A DNA stretch of 33,370 nucleotides from Propionibacteriaceae bacterium (GCA_030537675.1 JAUNVL010000010.1:14872-48241), one strand, 5' to 3'. Positions 1 through 12,840 are shown, numbered from the stretch's first letter. Numbers and translations: made by a program. The notes: a model not told the origin generated them from the letters alone.

Positions 1-1
1 C

Positions 2-193
2 GCTGCACCGGCAGCCGAGGAGCAGCCCGTCGCCGAGACCGTGACCAGCGAAGCCGGCGCGGATGCAGACGTTGCCGCAGCCGAAGAGGCCATCGAGACT
101 GTTCCGGCCGTCGAGACCGCCGAAACCGATGAGACGGTTCCGGCCGCCAAGCCCGAAGAGGCTGAGGCCACCGAAACCACCGAATCCAACTGA
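2..193 (+). CDS. rpsB: 30S ribosomal protein S2, C-terminal end (partial)
   Basis: The window opens inside a reading frame that ends in TGA at 191-193. The 63 visible residues form a low-complexity tail rich in Ala, Glu, Thr and Val, ending in ATETTESN. No folded S2 domain lies inside the window. The assignment rests on position: rpsB directly precedes tsf in nearly all bacteria, and actinobacterial S2 proteins often carry acidic, Ala-rich C-terminal extensions. The stop lies 20 bases before the tsf start, so the two genes are very likely co-transcribed. A different gene with an acidic tail cannot be excluded from this fragment alone. Confidence 0.75.
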   Translation, partial: AAPAAEEQPVAETVTSEAGADADVAAAEEAIETVPAVETAETDETVPAAKPEEAEATETTESN

Positions 194-213
194 ACTGAGG
201 GGACGCACAACTT

Positions 214-1026
214 ATGGCAATCACCGCCGCAGACGTGAAGAAGCTCCGCGACGCCACGGGCGCGGGCATGATGGACGCCAAGAGGGCGCTGACAGAGGCT
301 GACGGGGACTTCCAGCAGGCAACCGAGTTGCTGCGCATCTCGGGTCTGGCCAAGCAGGCCAAGCGCGCCGATCGCGAGGCCAGCAACGGCATCGTGGCGG
401 GACGCGAAGGCATCCTGATCCAGCTGGCCGCCGAGACCGACTTCGTCGCCAAGAACGCGGAGTTCGTCGGACTGGCCGACCGGATCGTCGAGGCCGTCGC
501 CACCAGCGGTGCCACCGATGTGGCATCGGGCAACGCCGCGACGCTCGAGGGCGATCAGAGCGTGGATGACGCAGTCAAGGAGTTGGGCGCCAAGCTGGGG
601 GAGAACCTCTCGCTCGCAGCCGTGGCCAACTTCGATGGCACGTCGCACCTCTACCTGCACCGTCGTGCCGCTGATCTGCCACCTCAGGTGGGAGTTCTGA
701 TCCAGTACAACGGTGGCGACGAGAAACTTGCCCACCAGGTGAGCATGCAGATCGCTGCCATGAGCCCCACCTTCGTTTCCCGCGATGAGGTGCCCGCTGA
801 CGTCGTCGAGAACGAACGACGCATCGCCGAGGCAACTGCACGCGAGGAGGGGAAGCCCGAGGCTGCGCTGTCGCGCATCGTCGAGGGCCGCCTCGGTGGG
901 TTCTACAAGGACGTGGCACTGCTGGATCAGCCCGCCGTGTGGGAGGACAAGAAGTCCGTCGGTGACATCCTCAAGGGCGCTGACGCCAAGGTGACCCGCT
1001 TCGTGCGGTTTGCCATCGGCGCCTGA
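214..1026 (+). CDS. tsf: Translation elongation factor Ts
   Basis: This 270-residue protein is EF-Ts, the nucleotide exchange factor that releases GDP from EF-Tu in the cytoplasm. The N-terminal UBA-like segment carries the family signature [16 protein letters not shown] at about residues 10-25. The second conserved block, AETDFVAKN, lies near residues 73-81, and the length is typical of actinobacterial EF-Ts. The ATG at 214 is preceded by GAGGGGA at 197-203, a good ribosome binding site. The gene follows the rpsB tail by 20 bases. A large palindrome 17 bases after its stop probably ends or attenuates transcription before pyrH. Confidence 0.97.
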   Translation: MAITAADVKKLRDATGAGMMDAKRALTEADGDFQQATELLRISGLAKQAKRADREASNGIVAGREGILIQLAAETDFVAKNAEFVGLADRIVEAVATSGATDVASGNAATLEGDQSVDDAVKELGAKLGENLSLAAVANFDGTSHLYLHRRAADLPPQVGVLIQYNGGDEKLAHQVSMQIAAMSPTFVSRDEVPADVVENERRIAEATAREEGKPEAALSRIVEGRLGGFYKDVALLDQPAVWEDKKSVGDILKGADAKVTRFVRFAIGA

Positions 1027-1042
1027 CTCACAACTGAACGAG

Positions 1043-1086
1043 CGACGGCGTGTCGCTGCGAGGATCCTCGCAGCGGGACGCCGTCG
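1043..1086 (+). terminator. 44-base palindrome between tsf and pyrH, terminator-like hairpin without U-tract
   Basis: The two 22-base arms are complementary around the centre at 1064/1065. The inner 22 bases (1054-1075) form a perfect palindrome containing GGATCC, and the outer 9 bases (CGACGGCGT / ACGCCGTCG) pair perfectly. Only two positions fail, one of them a possible G-U pair. The transcript would fold into a very stable hairpin. No T-run follows, so this resembles the U-less hairpins proposed as terminators in GC-rich actinobacteria. Termination itself is inferred. Confidence 0.6.
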
Positions 1087-1113
1087 TCCGCGTTCAAGGA
1101 CGCCGGCAACCGA

Positions 1114-1119
1114 TAGGCT
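1114..1119 (+). promoter_or_regulatory. Candidate -10 box for pyrH (TAGGCT)
   Basis: TAGGCT fits the actinobacterial TANNNT -10 pattern and lies just after the tsf-pyrH hairpin. It would place the start of transcription near 1126, about 22 bases before the pyrH ATG and upstream of its GAAAGG ribosome binding site. No convincing -35 box is visible, so this is a weak call. Confidence 0.35.
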
Positions 1120-1147
1120 GACGAAAACCGTGATCGAAAGGTTCCCC

Positions 1148-1861
1148 ATGGGCAAGCCGTACAAACGTGTCCTGCTGAAACTCTCCGGCGAAGTGTTCGG
1201 CGGGGGGCAGCTCGGAGTTGACCCCGTTGTGGTTGAGGGCATCGCCCAGGAAATCGCCGAGGTGGTGCGGGCAGGAACCCAGGTGGCCGTCGTCGTCGGG
1301 GGTGGAAACTACTTCCGGGGCGCCGAGCTGAGCCGCAGTGGGATGGCGCGGGACCGCGCGGACTACATGGGCATGCTCGGGACCGTCATGAACTGTCTCG
1401 CGCTGCAGGACTTCTGCGAGAAGGCGGGAATCGAGACGCGGGTCCAGTCCGCCATCACGATGGGACAGGTGGCGGAACCATACATTCCTCGTCGCGCCGA
1501 GAGGCACCTGCAAAAGGGCAGGCTGGTCATCTTCGGAGCCGGCTCGGGAATGCCGTACTTCTCCACTGACACCGTGGCGGCACAACGTGCGCTGGAGATC
1601 GGAGCCGAGGTGCTGTTGATGGGTAAGCAGGGAGTCGACGGTGTCTACAACGCCGACCCGGCCCTCGACCCGAGCGCAGTCATGTTCGACTCGTTGACCT
1701 ACGACCAGTTCCTCAGCGAGGACCTCAAAGTCGCCGATGCCACTGCCATTGCGCTGGCCCGGGACAATGACCTGTCGATTGTTTTCTTCAACCTCTCGGT
1801 GCCGGGCAACATTGCCCGGGTCGTCAACCGGGACCACATTGGGACGCGACTGTCCCGCTAG
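1148..1861 (+). CDS. pyrH: UMP kinase
   Basis: This 237-residue protein is bacterial UMP kinase, the hexameric amino acid kinase-fold enzyme that phosphorylates UMP to UDP for RNA, DNA and sugar-nucleotide synthesis. Seen motifs are LLKLSGE near the N-terminus, [11 protein letters not shown] (phosphate-binding loop), [18 protein letters not shown] and [13 protein letters not shown]. The frame is open further upstream to 1010, but that extension would run through the tsf stop region and the hairpin. The ATG at 1148 has GAAAGG in front and gives the usual [15 protein letters not shown] start. Forty bases separate it from frr. Confidence 0.97.
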   Translation: MGKPYKRVLLKLSGEVFGGGQLGVDPVVVEGIAQEIAEVVRAGTQVAVVVGGGNYFRGAELSRSGMARDRADYMGMLGTVMNCLALQDFCEKAGIETRVQSAITMGQVAEPYIPRRAERHLQKGRLVIFGAGSGMPYFSTDTVAAQRALEIGAEVLLMGKQGVDGVYNADPALDPSAVMFDSLTYDQFLSEDLKVADATAIALARDNDLSIVFFNLSVPGNIARVVNRDHIGTRLSR

Positions 1862-1901
1862 ATTGTCACCACTTTTTCTCCAGGAAGGAACGCGCTCAAC
1901 C

Positions 1902-2459
1902 ATGATCGCCGAAACCCAGAAGGACGCCCAGGCCAAGATGCAGCAGGCCGTGGAGTTCGCGCGCGAGGACCTCGCGTCGATCCGCACAGGCCGCGCGCAC
2001 CCCGCCATGTTCAACAGGATCCAGGCGGAGTACTACGGTGCCCCCACACCCCTGCAGCAGTTGGCCACCTTCACGTCGACGGATCCGCGCTCACTGCTGA
2101 TCACACCGTTTGATCGCAGCGCCATCACCGCCATCGAGAAGGCCATCCGCGACGCCGATCTGGGGGTCAACCCCGGCAACGACGGCAATTCCATCCGCAT
2201 CGTGATGCCGCAGTTGACCGAGGATCGCCGCAAGGAATACATCAAGATGGCGCGCTCCAAGGCTGAAGAATCGCGTGTGGTGATCCGCAACGTCCGGCGC
2301 CATGCGATGGATCAGTTGAAGAAGCTGCAGAAGGACGCCGAGATCAGCGAGGACGATCTTGCGCGCGCCGAAAAGGCCATGGACTCCTCCACGAAGAAGT
2401 TCGTCGACAGCATCGACGACCTGCTGAAGACCAAGGAAGCAGAGCTCAGCGAAATCTGA
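1902..2459 (+). CDS. frr: Ribosome recycling factor
   Basis: This 185-residue protein is RRF, which with EF-G splits the post-termination ribosome into subunits. Conserved parts seen are the N-terminal helix with AREDLASIRTGRAHPAMFN, the YYGAPTPLQQLA segment, the hinge region, and ARSKAEESRVVIRNVRRHA toward the C-terminus. The length is the family norm. The ATG at 1902 is chosen over in-frame upstream starts because AGGAAGGAA at 1882-1890 is a strong ribosome binding site and the earlier starts lie inside pyrH. Its TGA shares one base with the next ATG (TGATG), suggesting translational coupling to cdsA. Confidence 0.97.
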   Translation: MIAETQKDAQAKMQQAVEFAREDLASIRTGRAHPAMFNRIQAEYYGAPTPLQQLATFTSTDPRSLLITPFDRSAITAIEKAIRDADLGVNPGNDGNSIRIVMPQLTEDRRKEYIKMARSKAEESRVVIRNVRRHAMDQLKKLQKDAEISEDDLARAEKAMDSSTKKFVDSIDDLLKTKEAELSEI

Positions 2460-3325
2460 TGACCACTGCCGCCAGCACACCGCTGCCCACTCCGTCCCCC
2501 GCGGGCAGAAATCTTCCCGTAGCACTCGCCGTGGGTGTTCTGGCTTTCGTGGCGGTGGCGGGCGGACTTCTCTTCATTCCGTGGCTGTTCATCGCCGTCA
2601 TCGGAGTTGCTCTGTGCCTCGCGGTGGTGGAGTTGGACCGCGCCCTCCAGAGGAAGGGGATGCACGCCAGCGCCATCCCGATCCTGGTGGGCACCGGTGT
2701 CAGTTTCGTGGGGGGCTACGCCGTGTCCCTCTTCGAGTTCGGGCTGACTCCGGTGGAGTTCGTGATGGTGTGCGTTGCCGCGACGATGCTCGCCTCACTG
2801 GTGGCACGGTTGTCCAAGGGGCCTGAGGGTTTCATGCGTGACGCGGCCGCCAGCGGCTTCATCATCGCCTACATCCCTCTGATGGGCGTTTTCGTCCCCC
2901 TGCTGCTGGGGGCTGACAATGGTCCCGTGCGGTTGGCCGTGCTCATCTCCTGCGTCGTCGTCTCGGATGTCAGTGCCTACGCTGTTGGGTCGCAGTTGGG
3001 CCGCCACAAGATGGCGCCGCTCATCAGCCCCAGCAAGACGTGGGAAGGGCTGATGGGTTCCGTGCTCTTTGCGGGCATCGCAGGCATGCTGAGTGCGATC
3101 TTCCTGCTGGGAACGCTCTGGTGGGTGGGGCTCGTCCTGGGTTTCGCTCTAGCGCTGGCAGGTACGCTGGGAGACCTTGTCGAGTCGCTCATCAAGCGCG
3201 ACGCCGGCATCAAGGACATGTCCAACTTCCTGCCGGGGCACGGCGGAGTGATGGACCGTCTCGATTCCATGCTGGTTGCCGTCCCCGTCGGCTGGCTGAT
3301 TCTCCACTTGGCTCTGGGGGCCTGA
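2459..3325 (+). CDS. cdsA: Phosphatidate cytidylyltransferase (CDP-diglyceride synthase)
   Basis: This 288-residue membrane protein converts phosphatidic acid and CTP to CDP-diacylglycerol, the precursor of phosphatidylinositol, phosphatidylglycerol and cardiolipin. About seven to eight hydrophobic segments are visible. The family signature is present in the C-terminal third: SPSKTWEG, then ESLIKRDAGIKDMSNFLPGH followed by GGVMDRLDS, with the conserved Lys-Arg, Lys-Asp and Asp-Arg pairs. The short Pro/Ser/Thr-rich N-terminus is cytoplasmic by inference. The start overlaps the frr stop by one base, and rlmN starts on the base after its own stop, so frr-cdsA-rlmN is a tight operon. Confidence 0.95.
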   Translation: MTTAASTPLPTPSPAGRNLPVALAVGVLAFVAVAGGLLFIPWLFIAVIGVALCLAVVELDRALQRKGMHASAIPILVGTGVSFVGGYAVSLFEFGLTPVEFVMVCVAATMLASLVARLSKGPEGFMRDAAASGFIIAYIPLMGVFVPLLLGADNGPVRLAVLISCVVVSDVSAYAVGSQLGRHKMAPLISPSKTWEGLMGSVLFAGIAGMLSAIFLLGTLWWVGLVLGFALALAGTLGDLVESLIKRDAGIKDMSNFLPGHGGVMDRLDSMLVAVPVGWLILHLALGA

Positions 3326-4447
3326 ATGAACACCACCCTTCTTCCTCTGATCTTCGATGCTCCAAAGCGCGGCAAGCCGCCACGTCACTGGTTGGACCTT
3401 GATCCTGCAGAGCGACGCGAGGCTGCCGCCAGCCTCGGCCTCCCGACGTTTCGGGCGGACCAGATCTCCCGTCACGTCTTTGACAACCTCTCCACCGATG
3501 CCAGTACCTGGTCGGACATTCCGGCAGCCATCCGGTCAGATCTGGACGAGCAACTCTTCCCCAACCTGCTGGAGCACGTCACGCGTCGCACCGCCGACAA
3601 GGGCAAAACTGTCAAGACCTTGTGGAAGCTGCACGACGGTTCACTGCTGGAGTCGGTGCTGATGCGCTACCCCAGCCGCTCCACGCTGTGCATCTCGTCG
3701 CAGGCAGGTTGCGGGATGGCCTGCCCGTTCTGCGCCACCGGACAGGGTGGTTTGAAGCGCAACCTCAGCCAGGCCGAGATCACCATCCAGGCGTTGGCTG
3801 CCAACCAGATGTTGGCCGCAGGCGAGGTCCCCGGAACCACTGGGCGGCTGAACAACATCGTGTTCATGGGCATGGGAGAACCGCTCGCCAACTACAAGGC
3901 GGTGATGGGATCCATTCGGACGCTCCTCGAACCCTCACCCAATGGTTTCGGCATGAGCGCACGTGGCATCACCGTCTCCACCGTCGGCCTGGTGAACAAG
4001 ATCCAGGAACTGACGGAGGAGGGCTTGCCGTTGACGCTGGCCGTGTCGCTCCATGCTCCCGACGACGAACTCCGCGACGAAATCGTGCCCATCAACAACC
4101 GCTGGAAGGTGGATGAGGTGGTGGATGCGGCGTGGGAGTACGCGCGTCGCACCAAACGCCGGGTATCGATCGAGTATGCGCTGATGCGCGACATCAACGA
4201 TTCCGTGCAGCGCGCCGAGTTGCTGTGCGACGTCCTGAAGCGTCGCGGCGACTGGGGATGGGTGCACGTCAACCTCATCCCGCTGAACCCCACACCAGGG
4301 TCCAAATGGACGGCGTCGCGGCGTGAGGACGAGCGCGCTTTCGTTGCGACGTTGGAGCGCAGGGGCGTACCCGTCACGCTGCGCGACACCCGCGGCAGCG
4401 AAATTGACGGTGCGTGCGGTCAGCTGGCAGCGTCGAACCCGCTCTGA
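3326..4447 (+). CDS. rlmN: 23S rRNA (adenine(2503)-C2)-methyltransferase RlmN
   Basis: This 373-residue radical-SAM enzyme methylates C2 of A2503 in 23S rRNA and, in studied species, A37 of some tRNAs. The CxxxCxxC cluster ligands are Cys129, Cys133 and Cys136 (CGMACPFC). The conserved C-terminal Cys364 (DGACGQL) matches the cysteine that forms the protein-RNA adduct in this family. Other conserved blocks are [35 protein letters not shown] and the substrate-binding stretch [13 protein letters not shown]. The N-terminal accessory domain (about residues 25-100) is complete. The ATG follows the cdsA TGA with no gap. Confidence 0.97.
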   Translation: MNTTLLPLIFDAPKRGKPPRHWLDLDPAERREAAASLGLPTFRADQISRHVFDNLSTDASTWSDIPAAIRSDLDEQLFPNLLEHVTRRTADKGKTVKTLWKLHDGSLLESVLMRYPSRSTLCISSQAGCGMACPFCATGQGGLKRNLSQAEITIQALAANQMLAAGEVPGTTGRLNNIVFMGMGEPLANYKAVMGSIRTLLEPSPNGFGMSARGITVSTVGLVNKIQELTEEGLPLTLAVSLHAPDDELRDEIVPINNRWKVDEVVDAAWEYARRTKRRVSIEYALMRDINDSVQRAELLCDVLKRRGDWGWVHVNLIPLNPTPGSKWTASRREDERAFVATLERRGVPVTLRDTRGSEIDGACGQLAASNPL

Positions 4448-6185
<1,738 letters not shown>

Positions 6186-6195
6186 GCGATCTGGG

Positions 6196-6232
6196 AAGGG
6201 GGGTCGGGCCACCGCCCGGCCCCCTTTTTCTT
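6196..6232 (+). terminator. Rho-independent terminator of gdhA
   Basis: A GC-rich stem (GGGGGTCGGGC paired with GCCCGGCCCCC, one G-U pair, short loop) is followed by TTTTTCTTCT. It starts 10 bases after the gdhA stop. This is a textbook intrinsic terminator. Confidence 0.9.
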
Positions 6233-6386
6233 CTGCTCCAACGCGACTTCAGTTCCGCAATCCCAACCTCACTGCTTGCTTTCCCCACTGGGGGGCAGGT
6301 AGGAGAACAGAAATGCGAAAAGGGTTCGGCGACGACCACGCGAGCGGCTGGAAGGGGCCTGTTGTGCGGCGTGGGAGACTGGGTCG

Positions 6387-7589
6387 GTGCGCAAAGTAAT
6401 CCTGTTGGGGAGCACCGGCTCCATCGGTACCCAGACCCTCGACGTCATCAGTACCAGACGCGACTCCTTCGACGTGGTCGGTCTCGCCGCCTCCGGCTCC
6501 CACACCCAACTTCTGGCGCAGCAGATCGCCGACTTCCGCCCGAGGGTGGTGGCGCTCGCGAAGGCCTCTGCGGCTCGGGACCTCATGCAGGCTCTCTACG
6601 CCGAGGCTGACCTGCGCGGCTGGAGCATGGGGGAGACCGAACTTCCCAAGCTGCTGCTCGGCCCGGACGCCGCCACAGAGATGGCCTCCATGGACGCCGA
6701 CGTCGTCGTCAACGCCGTCACCGGTGCTGCCGGACTGCGACCGACGCTCGCCTGCCTCGCCGCGGGCACCACGTTGGCGCTGGCCAACAAGGAGTCGCTG
6801 GTGATCGGCGGACGCCTCGTCATGGACGCCGCGGCCGAAGGTCAGCTCGTGGCGGTCGATTCCGAGCACTCCGCCTTCGCGCAGGCGCTGCGCGGCGGCC
6901 GGTCCGATGAGGTGCGACGCCTCATCCTGACCGCATCCGGTGGCCCCTTCCGAGGACGCACCGCGGCGGAGCTCTCCGATGTGACCCCGGCCGAAGCGAT
7001 GGCACACCCCACCTGGGCCATGGGTCGGGTCATCACCATCAACTCCGCAACTCTGGTCAACAAGGGGTTGGAACTGCTCGAGGCAGGACTCCTCTACGGC
7101 GTGGATCTCGATGACATCACCGTCGTGGTGCATCCCCAGTCGGTGGTGCACTCCATGGTCGAGTTCGTGGACGGCTCCACGCTGGCCCAGGCGTCGCCCC
7201 CGGACATGCGGCTGCCCATCGGCCTGGCCCTGACCTGGCCACACCGGTTGCCGGACGTGGCCGCACCCTGCGACTGGAGCCGCGCCACGTCGTGGACGTT
7301 CGAGCCGCTCGACGACGACACGTTCCCGGCAGTCCGTCTCGCTCGCCGCGCAGGACAGGCCTCCGGTACGGCTCCGGCGGTCTACAACGCTGCCAACGAA
7401 GCCTGTGTGGATGCCTTCAGCGAGGGACGGCTGAGCTTCACCGACATCGTGGCCACCATCGAGGTGTGCCTGGAGGAGCACCTCAAGGATGGGCACGTCG
7501 CTGATGGCGACATGGATGTGGACGCCGTGCTGGCCGCGGACGCATGGGGACGCCGTCGCGCCGCAGAACTGGTGGGGCGTGGCGCATGA
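6387..7589 (+). CDS. dxr: 1-deoxy-D-xylulose 5-phosphate reductoisomerase
   Basis: This 400-residue enzyme catalyses the NADPH- and metal-dependent conversion of DXP to 2-C-methyl-D-erythritol 4-phosphate, the first committed step of the MEP isoprenoid pathway. The dinucleotide loop GSTGSIG is at residues 8-14. Metal ligands sit in [10 protein letters not shown] (Asp158, Glu160), with further active-site parts in HPTWAMG (His207) and NKGLELLEA (Lys226, Glu229). The start is GTG at 6387, with GGGAG at 6373-6377 as a likely ribosome binding site. The stop overlaps the next start by four bases (ATGA), coupling it to the M50 protease. ispG, from the same pathway, follows one gene later. Confidence 0.96.
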   Translation: MRKVILLGSTGSIGTQTLDVISTRRDSFDVVGLAASGSHTQLLAQQIADFRPRVVALAKASAARDLMQALYAEADLRGWSMGETELPKLLLGPDAATEMASMDADVVVNAVTGAAGLRPTLACLAAGTTLALANKESLVIGGRLVMDAAAEGQLVAVDSEHSAFAQALRGGRSDEVRRLILTASGGPFRGRTAAELSDVTPAEAMAHPTWAMGRVITINSATLVNKGLELLEAGLLYGVDLDDITVVVHPQSVVHSMVEFVDGSTLAQASPPDMRLPIGLALTWPHRLPDVAAPCDWSRATSWTFEPLDDDTFPAVRLARRAGQASGTAPAVYNAANEACVDAFSEGRLSFTDIVATIEVCLEEHLKDGHVADGDMDVDAVLAADAWGRRRAAELVGRGA

Positions 7590-8866
7590 CGACACTCCTG
7601 GTCATCGTGTTCGCCGTCCTGTTCTTCGTCCTCATCATGGCGTCCATCGCTCTGCACGAGGTGGGCCACCTTCTCCCGGCCAAGATCTTCGGCATCAAGG
7701 TGCCGCAGTACTTCATCGGGTTCGGCCGTACCCTCTGGTCCACCAAACGCGGTGAGACGGAGTACGGCGTCAAAGCCATCCCCCTGGGCGGGTTCGTCCG
7801 ACTGCTGGGGATGTACCCGCCGGAGCGGACAGGACGCAAGGGCTGGCTGGGCCGGATGGCCGACGACGCGCGCAGCGTCGAGTACGAGCAGATCACCCCC
7901 GCCGATGAGGGCCGTCTCTTCCACCAGAAACCAGTCTGGGCTCGCATCATCGTGATGCTGGGTGGACCAGCCATGAACATCTTTCTGGCATTTGCCATCT
8001 TCCTCGGCATCAACGTGATCCACGGCACTTATCAACTCACCCTCGAGGTGAACACGGTCAGCGACTGCATCATCCCGGCCGACCGCGAGGTGCGCGAATG
8101 CACGCCACAGGATCCGCCCACCCCTGCTGCGTTGTCAGGGGTGGAGGTGGGGGATGTACTGGTGTCCTTCAATGGCGTCCCCCTGACGAACTGGGTGCAG
8201 ATGGGCGATCTGATCCGCGAGAACCGTGACCAGGAGGCCCTCGTGGTGGTCGAGCGCGACGGTCAGCGCGTCGAACTCGCCCCCACCGCCACCGTGGTCA
8301 CCGCGGTGCCGGATCGTCTCGATCCCACCAAAATGCTGCAGGCCGGCTTCTTCGGCGTCTCACCCACCAGTGAATTGGCTCGTGGAGGCGTGGCGGAGAC
8401 AGTCGATCAGATGTGGGAGATGACCAGGATGTCCGTGGTGGCGCTCGCGAGCTTCCCCGTGCGCATCTGGAACGTGGGGGTCGACCTGGTCACTGGTCAG
8501 CCGAGGGACATCAACAGCCCCATCTCCATCGTCGGTGCCAGCGTGGTGGCCGGTGAGCTGAGTGTGGCAGAGCAGATCCCGGTGCCGGACCGGGTGGCGA
8601 GCTGGATGTCGCTGCTCGGCAGCATCAACCTGTTCGTGGCCCTGCTGAACCTCGTACCGTTGGTACCGCTCGACGGTGGCCACATCGTCGGCGCGCTCTA
8701 CGAATGGCTTCGCCGCGGTGTCAACCGCGTGCTCGGCCGCCCCGACCCCGGGGCGGTTGACACGGCCAAAATGTTGCCCGTCGCCTACCTCGTCGGCGGC
8801 TTTCTCCTGCTCGGCGGCGTGGTCCTCATCCTCGCCGACATCATCACACCCATCTCATTGTTCTAG
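7586..8866 (+). CDS. Site-2 intramembrane metalloprotease (RseP/Rip1-like, M50 family)
   Basis: This 426-residue membrane protein belongs to the M50 zinc proteases that cut transmembrane substrates such as anti-sigma factors. The zinc motif HEVGH is at residues 24-28 in the first transmembrane segment. The third ligand lies in PLDGGH (Asp363) in a C-terminal segment. A PDZ-like domain occupies roughly residues 155-270 ([14 protein letters not shown]). Two to three further hydrophobic segments close the protein. It sits between dxr and ispG, the same context as mycobacterial Rip1 (Rv2869c). Substrates cannot be told from the sequence. The ATG overlaps the dxr TGA. Confidence 0.93.
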   Translation: MTTLLVIVFAVLFFVLIMASIALHEVGHLLPAKIFGIKVPQYFIGFGRTLWSTKRGETEYGVKAIPLGGFVRLLGMYPPERTGRKGWLGRMADDARSVEYEQITPADEGRLFHQKPVWARIIVMLGGPAMNIFLAFAIFLGINVIHGTYQLTLEVNTVSDCIIPADREVRECTPQDPPTPAALSGVEVGDVLVSFNGVPLTNWVQMGDLIRENRDQEALVVVERDGQRVELAPTATVVTAVPDRLDPTKMLQAGFFGVSPTSELARGGVAETVDQMWEMTRMSVVALASFPVRIWNVGVDLVTGQPRDINSPISIVGASVVAGELSVAEQIPVPDRVASWMSLLGSINLFVALLNLVPLVPLDGGHIVGALYEWLRRGVNRVLGRPDPGAVDTAKMLPVAYLVGGFLLLGGVVLILADIITPISLF

Positions 8867-8869
8867 GAT
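8864..8869 (+). promoter_or_regulatory. Candidate -10 box for leaderless ispG (TAGGAT)
   Basis: TAGGAT ends six bases before the ispG ATG, so transcription would begin at or next to the start codon. Its first three bases are the stop codon of the M50 gene. Apart from this box there is no Shine-Dalgarno sequence before ispG. Confidence 0.45.
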
Positions 8870-8875
8870 CGACAC

Positions 8876-10018
<1,143 letters not shown>

Positions 10019-10019
10019 C

Positions 10020-10853
10020 ATGGCCACCCGACTCCGGCTGCTCGGGGGTGAGGACAGGGCCGCCGTCGAGGCATTGCTGGCAAAGCGTCCCGTCGAAAAC
10101 CTGTTCCTCTCGGCCAAGATTGCCCTCTTCGGGCTGGACCGTCGACGCCTCGGCAAGCTGCACGGATTCGAGCGCGACGGCGAACTGACGGCCGTCTGCC
10201 TGAACGGTGGCACCGTCTTTCCGGCGGGGCTCGATCCCGACGCCATCCCCATGTTCGTGGACGCCATAGGACCGATGAGGCGCGCGTCGTCGATTCTGGG
10301 ACCGAGCATGCCGGCCCTGGGTCTCTTCCTTGGTCTGGCGGAACGCTGGCCCAGCGGGTGGGGCTCCTATGCCAACGTGCGGAAGAAGCAGCCACTGATG
10401 GTGCGACGAGGTGCGCCCGACTTCGAGGCCGACCCTCGGGTCAGGCTCCTGACGATGCGCGACTTCGACTCCTACCTGGCCGCGTCCGTGCACATGTACA
10501 CCGAGGAAATCGGTTCCTCGCCGTACAAATATGGGCCGGGCTATGAGTCGTTCGTTGCGGAGCGGTTGAAGAACAAGGATGCGTGGGGCATCGTCGAGAA
10601 CTCCGAGGTGATCTTCAAGGCCGACCTCGGCCCCAAGCTCCGTGACCACACGCAGTTGCAGGGTGTGTGGGTGCATCCGGACCACCGCGGCACGGGCCTC
10701 TCGGTTCCCGCGCTGGCGGGCATGCTGAGGGACGTCGCCGAGACCTTCAACGTGGTCTCGCTGTACGTCAACGACTTCAACACACCCGCCATCCGGTCCT
10801 ACGAGCATCTGGGCTTCGAACACGTCGGCGCCCTGTCGACGGTCCACTACTGA
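10020..10853 (+). CDS. GNAT-family acetyltransferase with N-terminal DUF4081-like region
   Basis: This 277-residue protein has an N-terminal half resembling the DUF4081 region (about residues 1-130, including VENLFLSAKI) and a C-terminal GNAT domain. The acetyl-CoA loop lies in VWVHPDHRGTGLSVPALAGM, followed by the typical YVNDFNTPAIRSYEHLGFE end. The substrate is unknown. The mycobacterial homologue (Rv2867c) occupies the same place next to ispG, so the pairing is old. The ATG is separated from the ispG stop by a single base, so the two are translated from one message. Confidence 0.9.
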   Translation: MATRLRLLGGEDRAAVEALLAKRPVENLFLSAKIALFGLDRRRLGKLHGFERDGELTAVCLNGGTVFPAGLDPDAIPMFVDAIGPMRRASSILGPSMPALGLFLGLAERWPSGWGSYANVRKKQPLMVRRGAPDFEADPRVRLLTMRDFDSYLAASVHMYTEEIGSSPYKYGPGYESFVAERLKNKDAWGIVENSEVIFKADLGPKLRDHTQLQGVWVHPDHRGTGLSVPALAGMLRDVAETFNVVSLYVNDFNTPAIRSYEHLGFEHVGALSTVHY

Positions 10854-10860
10854 GTTTGGA

Positions 10861-10885
10861 CGAGCGCCGCCGGCGGCGCTGCTCG
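10861..10885 (+). terminator. GC palindrome after the GNAT gene
   Basis: A perfect 18-base palindrome (10863-10880, arms AGCGCCGCC/GGCGGCGCT) is flanked by CGAG and CTCG that can extend the stem past a small bulge. It starts eight bases after the stop codon. There is no T-run, so it may terminate weakly or only protect the 3' end. Confidence 0.45.
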
Positions 10886-10970
10886 AGACGTTGAGGATTC
10901 TGCTCTGCTCTTCGTCGGATTCGTGAACAGTGCGCTCGGCATCCGTGGGTGGCCTGTGACCGGCAGGGGA

Positions 10971-10976
10971 TAGAGT
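10971..10976 (+). promoter_or_regulatory. Candidate -10 box for proS (TAGAGT)
   Basis: TAGAGT matches TANNNT and would start transcription near 10983, about 25 bases before the proS GTG and upstream of its TAAGGA ribosome binding site. No clear -35 box is seen. Confidence 0.35.
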
Positions 10977-11007
10977 TTGGCCGAGTCCACCGTCGCTAAG
11001 GAATCCC

Positions 11008-12780
11008 GTGATCGAGAAGCTGTCCCGCCTGTTCGTCCGCACGCTGCGCGATGATCCCGCCGACGCCGAGGTCCCCAGCCATCGCTGGCTGGTCCGTGCC
11101 GGCTACATCCGACGCGTCGCTCCCGGCGTCTATTCCTGGCTGCCGCTGGGGTTGAAGGTGTTGCGGAAGGTGGAGACCATCGTCCGCGAGGAGATGGTGG
11201 CCATGGGAGCCCAGGAAGTGCTGTTCCCGGCGCTGCTGCCCCGCGAACCCTACGAGGCCACGAACCGGTGGACCGACTACGGCGACAATCTTTTCCGCCT
11301 CAAGGACCGCAGGGGGGCGGACATGCTGCTCGGCCCCACCCACGAGGAGATCTTCACCCTCACGGTCAAGGACATGTACAGCTCGTACAAGGACCTGCCG
11401 CTGTCGCTGTTCCAGATCCAGACGAAGTACCGCGACGAGGCCCGCCCACGGGCCGGACTGCTGCGTGGCCGCGAGTTCGTGATGAAGGACTCCTACTCCT
11501 TCGACATCGACGACGAGGGTCTGGACGCCAGCTACCGGGCACACCGCGACGCCTACATCCGCATCTTCGAGCGGCTGGGGCTGGAGTACGTCATCGTCTC
11601 TGCCATGGCCGGCGCCATGGGCGGCTCCGCCTCGGAGGAGTTCCTCGCCGTCGCCAAGAACGGTGAGGACACGTTCGTTCGCTCGCCCGGCGGCTACGCA
11701 GCCAACGTCGAGGCTGTCCGCATCGCCGCCCCGGAAGCACTGCCCCTGGACGACGCCCCCACGATGAGCGTCGTGGACACCCCGGATGCCCGCAGCATCG
11801 CGGCCGTCGTCGACGTCCTCAACGCCGAGCACGCGCAGGACCAGCCCTGGACCGCGGACCAGATGCTGAAGAACCTGGTGTTCCTCGTGAAGCATCCCGA
11901 CGGCACCACGGAGCCGCTGGCCATCGGTCTTCCCGGCGACCGCGACGTGGATGCCAAGCGCCTCGAGGCAGTTTTCGAGCCCTCGGTGGCCGTGCCGTTC
12001 ACGCCCGAAGACTTCGAGAAGTACCCCGCGCTGAACGTGGGGTTCATGGGCCCCGTCGATGCATCAGGTGCGGCCATCCTCGGTGAGGAGTCCGCCACCG
12101 GCATCCGCTACGTGGTCGACCCCCGCGTGGTCACCGGCACCCACTGGGTGACCGGCGCCAACGCCGTCGACCAGCACCTCACGGGCGTCACGATGGGCCG
12201 TGACTTCACCCCCGACGGCGTCCTCGACGTCGCCGACGTGAGGGAGGGCGATGCCGCTCCCGACGGCTCCGGGCCCATGCAGCTCGCACGCGGCATCGAG
12301 ATGGGCCACATCTTCCAGCTGGGCCGTCGATACGCCGAAGCCCTCGGGTTGAAGGTGTTGGACAAGAACGGCAAGCTCGTCACCGTCACCATGGGTTCCT
12401 ACGGTGTCGGTGTCTCCCGCGCAGTCGCGGCCGTGGCGGAGGCCACGTGTGATGACAAGGGGCTCTGCTGGCCGCTCGAACTCGCCCCGTACCAGGTGCA
12501 GATCCTGGCCACGGGCAAGGACATCTCCGTGTTCGAGGAGGCTGACCGGATCGCCGGTGAGCTCTCGGAGCGTGGACTCGACGTCCTCGTCGATGACCGC
12601 AAGGCCAGCCCCGGCGTGAAGTTCGCGGACTCCGAGATCCTCGGCATGCCCATCATCGTCGTGGTGGGCCGCGGTCTTGCCGACGGCGTCGTTGAGGTCC
12701 GCAACCGTGCTACCGGTGAACGCTCCGAGGTGGCGGTGGCCGACGCAGTCAGCGCGGTACTGGAGCTCGCCGGTCGTTGA
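11008..12780 (+). CDS. proS: Prolyl-tRNA synthetase, bacterial type with editing domain
   Basis: This 590-residue class II synthetase charges tRNA-Pro. The catalytic core shows GPTHEE, motif 2 around [17 protein letters not shown] with FVMKDSYSF, and motif 3 as GSYGVGVSR. The long insertion between motifs 2 and 3 (about residues 225-400) is the INS domain that clears mischarged Ala-tRNA-Pro, so this is the bacterial rather than the archaeal-type enzyme. The anticodon-binding domain fills the last 110 residues ([32 protein letters not shown]). The start is GTG at 11008, with TAAGGA a few bases upstream. The next gene points the opposite way. Confidence 0.97.
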   Translation: MIEKLSRLFVRTLRDDPADAEVPSHRWLVRAGYIRRVAPGVYSWLPLGLKVLRKVETIVREEMVAMGAQEVLFPALLPREPYEATNRWTDYGDNLFRLKDRRGADMLLGPTHEEIFTLTVKDMYSSYKDLPLSLFQIQTKYRDEARPRAGLLRGREFVMKDSYSFDIDDEGLDASYRAHRDAYIRIFERLGLEYVIVSAMAGAMGGSASEEFLAVAKNGEDTFVRSPGGYAANVEAVRIAAPEALPLDDAPTMSVVDTPDARSIAAVVDVLNAEHAQDQPWTADQMLKNLVFLVKHPDGTTEPLAIGLPGDRDVDAKRLEAVFEPSVAVPFTPEDFEKYPALNVGFMGPVDASGAAILGEESATGIRYVVDPRVVTGTHWVTGANAVDQHLTGVTMGRDFTPDGVLDVADVREGDAAPDGSGPMQLARGIEMGHIFQLGRRYAEALGLKVLDKNGKLVTVTMGSYGVGVSRAVAAVAEATCDDKGLCWPLELAPYQVQILATGKDISVFEEADRIAGELSERGLDVLVDDRKASPGVKFADSEILGMPIIVVVGRGLADGVVEVRNRATGERSEVAVADAVSAVLELAGR

Positions 12781-12788
12781 CGCTGCGG

Positions 12789-12821
12789 GGTCCTGGCTGG
12801 TGTCGACGCACAGCCAGGACC
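12789..12821. terminator. Bidirectional hairpin between proS and the lipoprotein gene
   Basis: Two perfect 11-base arms (GGTCCTGGCTG / CAGCCAGGACC) flank an 11-base loop in the 60-base gap between convergent genes. No T-run is present on either strand. Its place and symmetry fit a shared terminator. Confidence 0.65.
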
Positions 12822-12840
12822 GATGCTCCCGACCTCACAG

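Noticed and set aside
6249-7595. A 448-codon minus-strand open frame opposite dxr
   Set aside because: It has no motif and runs through the gdhA terminator region, while dxr on the plus strand has all its catalytic motifs.
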